Below, piece by piece: positions 51,473 to 61,690 of a stretch of DNA of 64,000 nucleotides. A program made the position numbers and the translations under genes. Position 1 is the stretch's first letter. Each line of letters starts with the position of its first letter. Source of the stretch: Amnibacterium endophyticum (GTDB taxonomy: Bacteria; Actinomycetota; Actinomycetes; Actinomycetales; Microbacteriaceae); contig NZ_JBHUEA010000001.1 in the NCBI RefSeq assembly GCF_042680685.1, positions 186,001 through 250,000 of the forward strand, given 5' to 3'. The notes under the pieces were generated by a model. That model had not been told where the DNA came from and did not search any database. It worked only from the letters and a program-made list of their open reading frames with translations.

Positions 51473-52627
51473 CTAGGACCGCGACCGTCCTGCCGGGACT
51501 CCCTCTTCGGGGCGCCGGACCGAGGAGCGGGTCGCGGTCGGCTCGACGGAAACGGGCACGGGCACGGGCACGGGCTGCTCGCTGCGGAGCGGACCACGCA
51601 GCACGCGGGCGTAGGCGCGGCCGATGGCGTCCGCCTGTTCCTGCGGCGAAGGCGCCGAGGGCGCGACGGGAGCGACGCCGCCCGCCAGCAGCTCGGTCAG
51701 GGCGAGCGCGACGGCGCGCGGGGTGCGCAGGCGCGGGTCGAAGCCGAGCGAGTCGAGCGCCGGGATCGCCCGGGCGACCACGGGCACGCCGAGCACCGCC
51801 GCCTCGAGCAGCGTGATCGGGCTGCCCTCCCACGCCGCGGTGTGCAGGTAGGCGTCGGCGGAGGCCATGAGCGTCAGGCACTCGGAGCGCGGCACCCAGC
51901 CCGTCACGCGGACGCCTGCGGCGCGGAGTCGGTCCTCCGTCGCAGCGTCTCCTGCGCCGACCCAGGTGAGCCGCACGTCGGCGTCGAGGTGCGGCAGCAT
52001 CGCGAGCAGGAACGCGGGGTCCTTCTGGGCCGTGACCCGGCCCACCAGCACGACCTCCTTGGCCCCGGTCCCGCCCGCCCACCGCAGGTCGCGGGGCAGG
52101 CGGGCGATGTTCGGGATGTACTCGGCGCCGCTGCCGAGCCGGCGAGCGGTCTCCGCCTCGAACGGGCTCACGGCGGCGGTGAGGTCGGTGCGTGCGCTGA
52201 GCACGCGCTCGAGCAGCCGTGCCGTCAGCCGCGCCGGCGCGGACAGGTCGCGGCGGTCGAAGAAGTAGCTGTGCGGCGAGTAGACGATCGGCGCGCTCCG
52301 CGGGCCCCGCGTCTGCAGCCGGCCGATCAGGCCCGCCCAGGCCGAGTGGAGGTGGATGACGTCCGGCGCCAGCCGGCGCACGGTCGAGCCGTAGACGCGA
52401 CGGAGGGATCGGACGCCTCGGCCGGCGTCGATCACCTCGACCAGACCGGGCCGCTGCTCGGCCGTCCCGAAGGCGCCGCGCCGCGTGTAGAGCAGGGCGT
52501 GGCGGTAGCCGGGTGCGGACCGGACGAAGTCGTTGACCGCGTCCTCCAGCCCGCCCCCCATCGCCTCGGTGACGTGCAGGATCAGTGGAGCGGAGCCGCG
52601 GTGCGCGGGGTCGCGAGTGATGGACAC
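51473..52627 (-). CDS. Glycosyltransferase family 4
   Basis: A 384-residue GT-B enzyme: N-domain ILHVTEAMGGGLEDAVNDF, middle VVLVGRVTAQKDPAFLLAML, and donor-binding E-x7-E in AWEGSPITLLEAAVLG. Retaining enzymes of this family use UDP- or GDP-sugars. GTG at 52627 has GAGG 8 bases upstream. The last 30 residues are Pro/Val/Arg-rich. Divergent from the next glycosyltransferase. Confidence 0.9.
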   Translation of the reverse strand: MSITRDPAHRGSAPLILHVTEAMGGGLEDAVNDFVRSAPGYRHALLYTRRGAFGTAEQRPGLVEVIDAGRGVRSLRRVYGSTVRRLAPDVIHLHSAWAGLIGRLQTRGPRSAPIVYSPHSYFFDRRDLSAPARLTARLLERVLSARTDLTAAVSPFEAETARRLGSGAEYIPNIARLPRDLRWAGGTGAKEVVLVGRVTAQKDPAFLLAMLPHLDADVRLTWVGAGDAATEDRLRAAGVRVTGWVPRSECLTLMASADAYLHTAAWEGSPITLLEAAVLGVPVVARAIPALDSLGFDPRLRTPRAVALALTELLAGGVAPVAPSAPSPQEQADAIGRAYARVLRGPLRSEQPVPVPVPVSVEPTATRSSVRRPEEGVPAGRSRS

Positions 52628-52773
52628 GAGTGCCTCGGGGAGGGTGCATCGCCGTTCGGGTACGGCGCGGTGGGTGGGTGCGTCGACGTGCTGGGCAGCT
52701 GCGCGGGTACGCTGCCGACCCGGGCAGGTTATTTCCCGGCGATCTCCCAGCGCCAGAGGGCCTGCGCGTTCTG

Positions 52774-52789
52774 ACCCGGACTGGGGGGT
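52774..52789. promoter_or_regulatory. CCCC-N6-GGG-type site between two glycosyltransferase genes
   Basis: ACCCGGACTGGGGGGT (ACCCCCCAGTCCGGGT on the other strand), 97-112 bases before the plus-strand and about 150 before the minus-strand glycosyltransferase. A weaker member of the palindrome family. Confidence 0.35.
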
Positions 52790-52885
52790 CCGCTCCACGT
52801 CATGCCGTCGCGATCCGTGGTGCACGCTCGAGGTCGACGCCGCGTCCCACCCGCCCCGCGGCGGCCGCGTCCGTCAGGAGGAACC

Positions 52886-54097
52886 GTGCGGATCGTGATG
52901 CTCACCAACGCGGTGGCCCCCGACAAGCTGGGCGGCCTCGAGCGGTACGTCCGCGAGCTCGCCGAAGCGCTGCAGGCGCGCGGCGACCAGGTCCTGGTCA
53001 TCGGCAAGCGGGTCCGCCCGGAGCTGCCGCTGCACGAGACCGGGCACGACGGGGTGATCACGGCCCGCTACCGCGTGCCGTCCAAGCGCAACCCGCTCTT
53101 CGTGCCCCTCTACCCCCTGGTCGTGGCGGCGGACGTGCGCCGCCTGCTGCGCCGCGCCGGAGCGGGCCGTGAGGACGTCGTCGTGCACGTCCACCACCCG
53201 GTGCCGGCGCTCGTGCCGATGCTGCTCGGCGTCCCGTACGTCTACACGTTCCATGCGCCCGTCTGGCGGGAGATCCTCCCCGAGCGCCACGACGCCTACT
53301 TCCTCCCCGCGCCGCTCGGCCGCGCGGGCGTCGCGCTGTTCCGCCGGATGGAGGGGCTGCTGCTGCGGCGCGCGCGGCTCGTGATCACGCTCAGCCGCTT
53401 CGTCCGGGACGAGGCGATCGCGCTCGGGGTCGACCCCGCCCGGCACCGGCTCGTGCCCGGCGGCATCGACGGGGAGCGGTTCCGGCCCGCGGGCTCGCCG
53501 GCCGGCGGGCCGGAGGGGCCCCGCCTCTTCACCGCGCGGCGGCTGGTCGACCGGATGGGCATCGACCAGCTGATCGAGGCGATGCCCGCGATCCTCGCCG
53601 CGCTGCCAGGTGCCCGGCTCCGGATCGCCGGCAGCGGCGCGCGGCGCGAGCGGCTCGAGGCCCTGATCGAACGCCTCGGGCTCCGCGAGCAGGTGCGGCT
53701 GCTCGGCCGCATCCCCGACGCCGACCTGGTCGAGGAGTACCGCGCGGCCGACCTCGTCGTGACGCCGACCCAGGAGCTCGAGGGCTTCGGGCTCACCACC
53801 GCGGAGGCGCTCGCCTCGGGCACGGCCGCGCTCGTGACCCCCGTCGGCGCGAACGCCGAGGTGGTCGAGGGGCTCAGCGAGCTGCTGGTCAGCAGCGACC
53901 GCTCGCCGAGCGCGATCGCCGACGCGGTCGTGGCGCTCTTCGCGCAGCCGGCCGAGCTGACGCGCATCCGCGGGGCCGCGCGCGACCACGTGCTGCCGCG
54001 CTTCGGCTGGGACTCGGTCGCCGAGCGCTACGCGACGCTGTACGGCGAGGCGACCGGCGCCTCCGATGCGGCCCCGGGACGCAGCCGCACGCGGTAG
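52886..54097 (+). CDS. Glycosyltransferase family 4
   Basis: A 403-residue GT-B enzyme: VMLTNAVAPDKLGGLERYVR (glycine-rich N-loop), LFTARRLVDRMGIDQLIEAM, and ELEGFGLTTAEALASG, the E-x7-E donor motif with GFGL. It most resembles mannosyltransferase-type members. GTG start with AGGAGG 6 bases upstream. The 3' end overlaps the convergent 54028 gene by 70 bases. Confidence 0.9.
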   Translation: MRIVMLTNAVAPDKLGGLERYVRELAEALQARGDQVLVIGKRVRPELPLHETGHDGVITARYRVPSKRNPLFVPLYPLVVAADVRRLLRRAGAGREDVVVHVHHPVPALVPMLLGVPYVYTFHAPVWREILPERHDAYFLPAPLGRAGVALFRRMEGLLLRRARLVITLSRFVRDEAIALGVDPARHRLVPGGIDGERFRPAGSPAGGPEGPRLFTARRLVDRMGIDQLIEAMPAILAALPGARLRIAGSGARRERLEALIERLGLREQVRLLGRIPDADLVEEYRAADLVVTPTQELEGFGLTTAEALASGTAALVTPVGANAEVVEGLSELLVSSDRSPSAIADAVVALFAQPAELTRIRGAARDHVLPRFGWDSVAERYATLYGEATGASDAAPGRSRTR

Positions 54098-54831
54098 AGC
54101 TCGAAGCCGACCATCCGCTGGAAGTGCCGCAGCCCGTTCGGCAGCACGAAGGGGCTCTCGGTGTCGGCGAGATGCCGGACGCCGCGTTCGATCAGCTGTC
54201 CGACCAGCACCTCGGTCATCAGGTAGCGCGCGACCGATGCGGCGTCGCCGTCGACGAGGGTGCGGAAGTAGCGCAGCGTCGCCCACTCGCCGTCGACCGG
54301 GATCACGACGAGCATCAGCGCGCCCTCCGGCCCCTCGGCCACCAGCCAGAGGCGCACGTCGAGCAGGTCGCCGAGGTCGGGGACCTCGTGGCGGTACTGC
54401 TCGTCCGGGTGGATGCGCTCGCGCGCATCGGCCAGCTCGAGCAGCGCTCGCCGCTCGGCCTCGTCGGACACCGGGCGCCAGGTGACCGGCACCCTGTGCG
54501 CGACCCGCACCTTGCGGCGCACCGGACGGCGGGCGGGCGTCTGCACGTACCCCTCGAGCGTCGTGGGCAGCGCGAGCACGCCGGCGAGCGAGTCGACCGC
54601 GGTGAACGTGCGTCGGGTGCGTGTCAGACCCCGACGGATCAGGTCGGCCTCCCTCGACGTCGACAGCCTCGCGTCGAGGACGGGCAGGCGACGGGCATCC
54701 GCGACCACGCGGAGGGCGGTCACCGGCCGGCGGAGCCACGGTCGGACGCTGCCCCGGCCGCTGTCGACGCACCAGGTCGCGAAGTCGGCGATGCGCCGCC
54801 GTCGCGACTCCACCGGATCGATCGCAGCCAC
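54028..54831 (-). CDS. Hypothetical protein of the polysaccharide cluster (GNAT/FemAB-like?)
   Basis: A 267-residue soluble protein. The C-terminal half (LWLVAEGPEGALMLVVIPVD, VARYLMTEVLVGQLIERGVR, LPNGLRHFQRMVGFELYRVR) has the look of a GNAT or FemAB-like acyltransferase fold, with a late beta-strand FELYRV typical of GNATs. No clear acetyl-CoA loop. It starts at GTG 54831, divergent from the Wzy-like gene. Function not assignable beyond cluster membership. Confidence 0.6.
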   Translation of the reverse strand: MAAIDPVESRRRRIADFATWCVDSGRGSVRPWLRRPVTALRVVADARRLPVLDARLSTSREADLIRRGLTRTRRTFTAVDSLAGVLALPTTLEGYVQTPARRPVRRKVRVAHRVPVTWRPVSDEAERRALLELADARERIHPDEQYRHEVPDLGDLLDVRLWLVAEGPEGALMLVVIPVDGEWATLRYFRTLVDGDAASVARYLMTEVLVGQLIERGVRHLADTESPFVLPNGLRHFQRMVGFELYRVRLRPGAASEAPVASPYSVA

Positions 54832-54903
54832 GGCTCGACCGTATTCGGAGCAGCCGAGGCGGACACGCCCCAGAGGGAGGGCTGTGGACGAGGCCCCGAC
54901 GCC

Positions 54904-54917
54904 CCCCGGTCTCGGGG
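54904..54917. promoter_or_regulatory. CCCC-N6-GGGG site upstream of Wzy-like gene
   Basis: CCCCGGTCTCGGGG, within CGCCCC ... GGGGCG, 47 bases before the Wzy-like start and 73 bases before the divergent gene. Confidence 0.35.
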
Positions 54918-54963
54918 CGACCGCCTCCGCGACGCAGCCGCGTGCCGCGCGTAGCGTGCTGCG

Positions 54964-56055
54964 ATGACCAGTCCCGTCCGGCTCGACCCCGGGCGGCCCC
55001 CCGTCGACGAGGGCGCGGCGGGCCGGACGGCCGTCATCCGCGGCCTCATCGTCGTCGCCACGCTGATCGCCGGGGTGATCCTGGTGCTGCTGCGGGACAC
55101 CGTGCTGCCGGAGCGCTTCTCCTACGACGCGAAGGGCATCCAGGCGATCGGGCAGGGCACGCTGCACGTCGTCGACCCGGCCTACGAGTCCGTCGCCGCC
55201 GTCTACAAGGCGCTCGGGCTGATCGACGACGCCACTCTCGCCTCGCTGCTCGGGTTCTTCGCCGCCTTCGCCGTGCTCGCGGTCGCCGGTCGCCGCCTGC
55301 TCCGACCCGATGCAGCGCTCTCGGCCACCGTCCTCTTCTTCGTCGCGGTGCTGCTGTCCGCCGTCTACCTCGGCACCTACTCCAAGGACGTCTTCGTCCT
55401 CCCCATCGTCCTGCTCGCCGTGCTGCCCGGACGGCGCTGGGTCGCGCAGGTGCTGACCGGCCTCGCGATCATCGGCTACGCCCTCGTGTTCCGCACCTAC
55501 TGGTTCATCGTGCTCGGGGCGTGGGTCGCGCTGCAGGTGCTGCTCGCCCGCCGTCCCCGCCTGGTCTGGCTGCTGGTCGCGCTGCTCGCCGGTTCGGTGC
55601 TGCTCGCCGGTGCGGTCGGCGTGGCGCTCGGCGGCTCCGCCGACTCGATCCGGACGTCGTCGAACGAGTACCGCGTCGGCTCCGACGACGCCGCGACGCT
55701 GATCACCGCCTTCGTCCCGGGCGGCACGCTGCTGACGGGGATGCTCAACGCACCGCTGCAGCTGCTCGCACTGATGGTCCCGCTGCCGCTGATGCTGAAG
55801 GGCGGCGTCTACTACGCCGTGCTCGCGCTCGTCTTCGCCGTGTTCTGGGTGCGGACCGCGATCGCGGTCCGGCGCACGCTCGTGGCGGGGCCCGACGTCG
55901 TCGAGCGCTCCTGCGCCGCCCTGCTGCTCGCCTTCGTGGCGGTGCAGGCGCTGTTCGAACCGGACTACGGGTCGGCGCTGCGGCACCTGACGCCGCTGCT
56001 GCCGCTGGCCGTGCTGCTCTGGGCACGGCCGCGGCAGCCGCGGCGCGTCGACTGA
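54964..56055 (+). CDS. Polytopic membrane protein, putative Wzy-type polymerase
   Basis: A 363-residue protein with about ten helices and a large loop (GSADSIRTSSNEYRVGSDD) at 215-240, and a late motif EPDYGSALRHLTPLLPL seen in EpsG/Wzy-like proteins of polysaccharide loci. No sequence signature is decisive, and the assignment rests on topology and position between glycosyltransferases and Wzz. Confidence 0.6.
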   Translation: MTSPVRLDPGRPPVDEGAAGRTAVIRGLIVVATLIAGVILVLLRDTVLPERFSYDAKGIQAIGQGTLHVVDPAYESVAAVYKALGLIDDATLASLLGFFAAFAVLAVAGRRLLRPDAALSATVLFFVAVLLSAVYLGTYSKDVFVLPIVLLAVLPGRRWVAQVLTGLAIIGYALVFRTYWFIVLGAWVALQVLLARRPRLVWLLVALLAGSVLLAGAVGVALGGSADSIRTSSNEYRVGSDDAATLITAFVPGGTLLTGMLNAPLQLLALMVPLPLMLKGGVYYAVLALVFAVFWVRTAIAVRRTLVAGPDVVERSCAALLLAFVAVQALFEPDYGSALRHLTPLLPLAVLLWARPRQPRRVD

Positions 56056-56059
56056 GCCC

Positions 56060-57907
<1,848 letters not shown>

Positions 57908-58094
57908 GGGTGCTTCCTCAGGTGCTCCCCGGGCGCTGGGTGGGCGCGCTGGGCAGCGGGGTCGGGTGCGGCCAGCATAGGAATCGGAGCCCGCTGCGCC
58001 CATCCCGACTTCAGGGGCCAGCACGGCCTTCCCCGACGTGCCGCCACCGGTACGCGACGCTCCGTGCCGGCATCGCCCGGACCGATGCGGCCCG

Positions 58095-58979
58095 TCAGCC
58101 GTGCCGCCCCGGCCCTGCCGCCTCGATCAGCCGTGCCCGCAGGGTCGCGGTGTAGGTGCCGGCGATCTGCGCGTCGTTCTCCCCGCCCGCCACGTTCGCG
58201 TGCCGCAGCGCGGACGCGTCCGTGCTCCAAACGGTCGGGAAGAGGGGCGCGGCGCGCTCGACGGGGCGCACCCGCACCGACGCCTGCAGGAGGACGCTGT
58301 TGATCCAGACGTCGTCGGCCCGCGGGCAGACGACGAGGAAGCGCTCCCCCAGCTGCTGCACCAGCGCGGCGAACGCCGGCGGGTAGAGCACCCCCGACAC
58401 CCCGAGCGCGAAGTTTTCGACGCCGATGGAGCCGTCCAGGACCGGCCCCCAGCGGCGGTACGGCAGGAGTTCCCCGTCGTGCAGCTCGATCCGACGCACC
58501 AGGTAGGCGATCGCGTCGTCCGGGTGCTCCGCTGCGCCCCGCAGGAGGCCCGACAGCCACCGCCGGGGATAGATGATGTCGTCGTCCGCCGTCACGAAGG
58601 CCGTGCCCGAGGGCCCAGCGACCCGGGTGCAGTACGGGAAGTACTTGGTGTGCGGACCGAAGTCCTGGCTCAGGCGGACCTCGAGGCCCCGACCGAGCTG
58701 CGACAGGATCCGCTTCGGCGGATGCCGCGCCCACACGGCGTCGTCGACCCAGAGGATCACCCGCCGCGGCCGCGCTGCGCCGCGAAGGATCGACTCGACC
58801 GCGACGTGCACGCGCTGGAGGCGCTCACCGTGGGAGGTCAGCGAGACCTCGATCCCCGAGGTCGGCACGTACCGCCGGCGGGCCCGCAGCGGCGTGGACG
58901 CGGTGTAGTACCACTCGACGACGAGCGCGACGATCGCGCGGCGGGTCAGTCTGAGGAACCGCCGGAGCCGGGCGATCAC
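58095..58979 (-). CDS. GT-A-type glycosyltransferase
   Basis: A 294-residue protein: a membrane-proximal basic/hydrophobic start (RLRRFLRLTRRAIVALVVEW), EVSLTSHGERLQRVHVAVES, and the metal/donor motif FVTADDDIIYP near residue 145. HTKYFPYCTRV and RADDVWINSVLL are also typical of this branch of bacterial glycosyltransferases with a DDD core. GTG overlaps the flippase stop by 4 bases. Donor unknown. Confidence 0.78.
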   Translation of the reverse strand: MIARLRRFLRLTRRAIVALVVEWYYTASTPLRARRRYVPTSGIEVSLTSHGERLQRVHVAVESILRGAARPRRVILWVDDAVWARHPPKRILSQLGRGLEVRLSQDFGPHTKYFPYCTRVAGPSGTAFVTADDDIIYPRRWLSGLLRGAAEHPDDAIAYLVRRIELHDGELLPYRRWGPVLDGSIGVENFALGVSGVLYPPAFAALVQQLGERFLVVCPRADDVWINSVLLQASVRVRPVERAAPLFPTVWSTDASALRHANVAGGENDAQIAGTYTATLRARLIEAAGPGRHG

Positions 58980-60358
58980 CGCCGCCCTCGAGCGCCGCGC
59001 TGACGGAGGCGGGTGTGAAGACGGGGGATCTCGCGCGCCGCGCCGACGAGGACCTCCGGCGAGATGCGATAGAAGTCGAGGAATCGGAGGTCGGCGCGGC
59101 GGGTGAGCCACACGATGTTGAGGTTGCTCGAGACCAGGTTGCCGACGAGGGTCGCGAGCGCTGCGCCGTAGGCCCCGAGGACCGGGATGAGGAGGACGAC
59201 GAGCGCGACATTTACGAGGCAGGCGATGGCGAGCGACCAGCTGCGCAGCTGCGGCGCACCGCGTCCGCTCAGGGTCGATCCCGCGATGGACCCGGGCGTA
59301 CCCACCACGACCGCCGCCGTCATCAGCACCACGAGGGGTGCAGCCGGGGCGAACTCCGCCCCGAACAGGGGCACGAGCCAGAGCGGCAGCGAGCCGCAGA
59401 TCACCAGCCCGATCGCGCCGGTCAGGAGCAGGGAGGACTGGGCGGCACGCACGACTCGACCGTCGTCGACCCGCTGCGACTCGGACGCGAAGGTCACGTC
59501 GCGGAAGGCCGCGTTCACGATGAGCGGCACCTCGCTCACGTTGACGGCCACGACGTAGAGGCCGAGCTCGAAGGCGGTCGACAGCGGCGCCATCAGCGCC
59601 TGGTCGACCCGCATGAGCAGCACGCCGGTCAGCGAGCCGGCCCAGATCCGCAGCCCGTACCCACCGAAGCGGCGCCAGCCCACCGGGTCGCCCACCGGTG
59701 CGTGCTCGTGCCGGCGCCCGAAGACCGCGAGCGCGACGTACGGGAGCACGCCGAGCAGCGGCACGTACACGGAGCAGAGCACCGCGGTGAAGAGGTTCAG
59801 CTCGCCCAGCACCGCGAGCGCGATGATCACGGCGAGCCGCGCGATCGACGAGACGGCGCGCTCCCATGCCACCGCACGCCACTGGTGCCGCCCCATCGCG
59901 ATGCCGCGGAGCACCCCGATCATCAAGGTCGGGACGATGGACAGCGCGGCGACGACGACGAGATCGGTCCGGGGGACGGATCCGCCCGAGATCAGATCCG
60001 CCAGGGCGATCAGAACCGCGGTCAGCACCGCGCCGACGATCGCCGTCAGCAGGAGGGCTCTCGAGGCCAGGGACCGCACCCTCGCGACACCCGACGCGAC
60101 GAAGTAGGTGAGGGCCTGCGGGAGGCCGAGCGCCCCGATCGTCACCAGCAGCAGCACCGGAGCGGTCGCCGCAGCCAGATAGCCCCGTCCGTCGACCCCG
60201 AGCGCCCGGGCGAGCAGGGGTGTCGCGGCGAGCGACGCGGCGGGCGGCAGGGCGTAGCCCAGCAGCGACAGGACCACGCCGCCGCGGAACGACCTCGTCC
60301 GCGGGCGCTCCACCCCGGGCTCCGCGCTCGACGCCGCCGCGGGTCGTCGAGCGCTCAC
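58976..60358 (-). CDS. Wzx-like polysaccharide flippase (2)
   Basis: A 460-residue MOP-superfamily exporter with about 12 helices (GGVVLSLLGYALPPAASLAA, TPLLARALGVDGRGYLAAAT). The lipid-linked-oligosaccharide flippase signature SIVPTLMIGVLRGIAMGRHQ is seen near residue 125. GTG at 60358 was chosen; GTG at 60382 is also possible. Coupled to the following glycosyltransferase gene. Confidence 0.85.
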   Translation of the reverse strand: MSARRPAAASSAEPGVERPRTRSFRGGVVLSLLGYALPPAASLAATPLLARALGVDGRGYLAAATAPVLLLVTIGALGLPQALTYFVASGVARVRSLASRALLLTAIVGAVLTAVLIALADLISGGSVPRTDLVVVAALSIVPTLMIGVLRGIAMGRHQWRAVAWERAVSSIARLAVIIALAVLGELNLFTAVLCSVYVPLLGVLPYVALAVFGRRHEHAPVGDPVGWRRFGGYGLRIWAGSLTGVLLMRVDQALMAPLSTAFELGLYVVAVNVSEVPLIVNAAFRDVTFASESQRVDDGRVVRAAQSSLLLTGAIGLVICGSLPLWLVPLFGAEFAPAAPLVVLMTAAVVVGTPGSIAGSTLSGRGAPQLRSWSLAIACLVNVALVVLLIPVLGAYGAALATLVGNLVSSNLNIVWLTRRADLRFLDFYRISPEVLVGAAREIPRLHTRLRQRGARGRR

Positions 60359-60706
60359 GCGGCGCTCACCTCGCAGGCCCACCGCGGTTCGAGCACGCGC
60401 CGCCCGGGTCCCGCGTGGTCCGGCCGGAGTGCGGTGCGGATGGCGCTCACCCTCTCCGCCTCTCCGACGGCCGAGCGTGGAAGCGTGACCGCGTGCGGAC
60501 GAGCGACCGCCCGTCCGTACAGGAGTCTACGGACGACTCCCGGCGCCCCTCCCGCGCGGAGCGAGCCGAGGAGCACCGGTCGCCGAGGAGGCCGATCACC
60601 GGCGACCCCGGCGAGGCAGGTCTGGCGGAGCCGCGACGGATCAATTACGGTGCGGCGACCGGGCAGCGACGACGCGCCCGCCTCGACGCCCGACGGAGAG
60701 CACTCG
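60359..60706. promoter_or_regulatory. Divergent intergenic region with inverted repeat
   Basis: About 350 bases between the flippase and a tiny plus-strand gene. It holds the inverted repeat GTCCGTA-N8-TACGGAC at 60513-60534, a candidate operator. A long minus-strand frame covers it but lacks protein-like character. Confidence 0.4.
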
Positions 60707-60832
60707 ATGATGAGCATCATCCCCAACGACATCCGGAACGTCCGACCGCTGCGGCTCGGCCGCGCGAGGCTCGAGCTGCGCGCGCGGTGGAGGTTCGAGC
60801 GGAACGTCAAGCGCTGGATCGCCGGCCGCTGA
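60707..60832 (+). CDS. Very small basic protein
   Basis: 41 residues, starting MMSIIPNDIRNVRPLRLGRA and ending in an Arg-rich helix. GGAG lies 8 bases before the ATG. Compact and convergent with WecG. No family recognised; could be a regulatory peptide or chance. Confidence 0.4.
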   Translation: MMSIIPNDIRNVRPLRLGRARLELRARWRFERNVKRWIAGR

Positions 60833-60856
60833 CCCGATCGGCTGCGCCGTCGCCGC

Positions 60857-61690
60857 TCAGCGGTGACGGACGACCAGCCAGAGGAACTGCAGGTTCCCGA
60901 GCAGGTAGCGCCGCCAGAGGCGCCGCGGTTCGGTCAGGAGGCGGTGCAGCCACTCGACGCCGAGCCGCTGCAGGAGCTCCGGCGCTTCGCGCTTGTTCCC
61001 GGCGACGAAGTCGAAGGCCGCACCCACCCCGATGCACGGCATCTGCAGCTCCTGCGCCAGCCGCTCGGCGAGCCGGTCCTGCTTGGGCGTGCCGAGGGCG
61101 ATCCACACCCGGTCCGCGCCGCTCGCAGCGATGCGGTCGCGGCAGAGCGCCACGTAGTCGGCGTCGACCTGCTCCTGGAACGGCGGGGCCCAGGCGCCGG
61201 CGATCTTCAGCTCGGGCCACCGGACAGCCGCAGCGCGCTCGATGCCCGTCAGGGTGTCCTCCGTGGTGCCGAGGAGGAACTCCCCGACCCCGGTGCCCGC
61301 CGAGCGGTCGAACGAGGCCGTGAAGAACGACGGGCCGCGGACCCGGCGCGCGTCGCGGCGGCCGCGCAGCAGTCGCAGGACGGCGGCGACCGGCGCCCCG
61401 TCCGGGAAGGAGACACCGGACCGGCGAGCGAGCGCGAGGTAGTCGTGGTCCTCGTGCATGGCCACGACCGAGTAGGCGTTGACGAGCCGCACGTCGATAC
61501 CCCCACGACGGCGCTCGGTCCAGTCCTGCAACCACTCCACTGCTCGGTCCATCGTCGTGACGGCGACCGGCACGCCGGCGACCGACGCCTCATCGAAGGG
61601 GTGCGGGACGGCCGTGCGGCCCGACCCTCGCAGCCCGGACCTGTCCGAGCGGGAGGAGCGGGCGTAGAAGCCGTGGGAGTGAGAGGTCAC
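60857..61690 (-). CDS. WecG/TagA/CpsF-family glycosyltransferase
   Basis: A 277-residue member of GT26, adding N-acetylmannosaminyl-type or related sugars to a lipid-linked acceptor. Motifs: VRLVNAYSVVAMHED, SFPDGAPVAAVLR, GTTEDTLTGIERAA, ADRVWIALGTPKQDRLAERL, GVGAAFDFVAGNKREAPELL and the C-terminal LEPRRLWRRYL-like membrane-binding tail (LLTEPRRLWRRYLLGNLQF). GTG at 61690 overlaps the stop of the upstream polymerase. It completes the repeat-unit assembly line. Confidence 0.92.
   Translation of the reverse strand: MTSHSHGFYARSSRSDRSGLRGSGRTAVPHPFDEASVAGVPVAVTTMDRAVEWLQDWTERRRGGIDVRLVNAYSVVAMHEDHDYLALARRSGVSFPDGAPVAAVLRLLRGRRDARRVRGPSFFTASFDRSAGTGVGEFLLGTTEDTLTGIERAAAVRWPELKIAGAWAPPFQEQVDADYVALCRDRIAASGADRVWIALGTPKQDRLAERLAQELQMPCIGVGAAFDFVAGNKREAPELLQRLGVEWLHRLLTEPRRLWRRYLLGNLQFLWLVVRHR

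Noticed and set aside
58001..58016. CCCC-type palindrome before the BY-kinase gene
   Set aside because: CCCGACTTCAGGGG has seven rather than six central bases and poor symmetry; too weak to count.
60355..60810. Minus-strand frame of about 150 residues in the region before the flippase
   Set aside because: No SD, no protein-like segments; it runs through an inverted repeat and over the small plus-strand gene.
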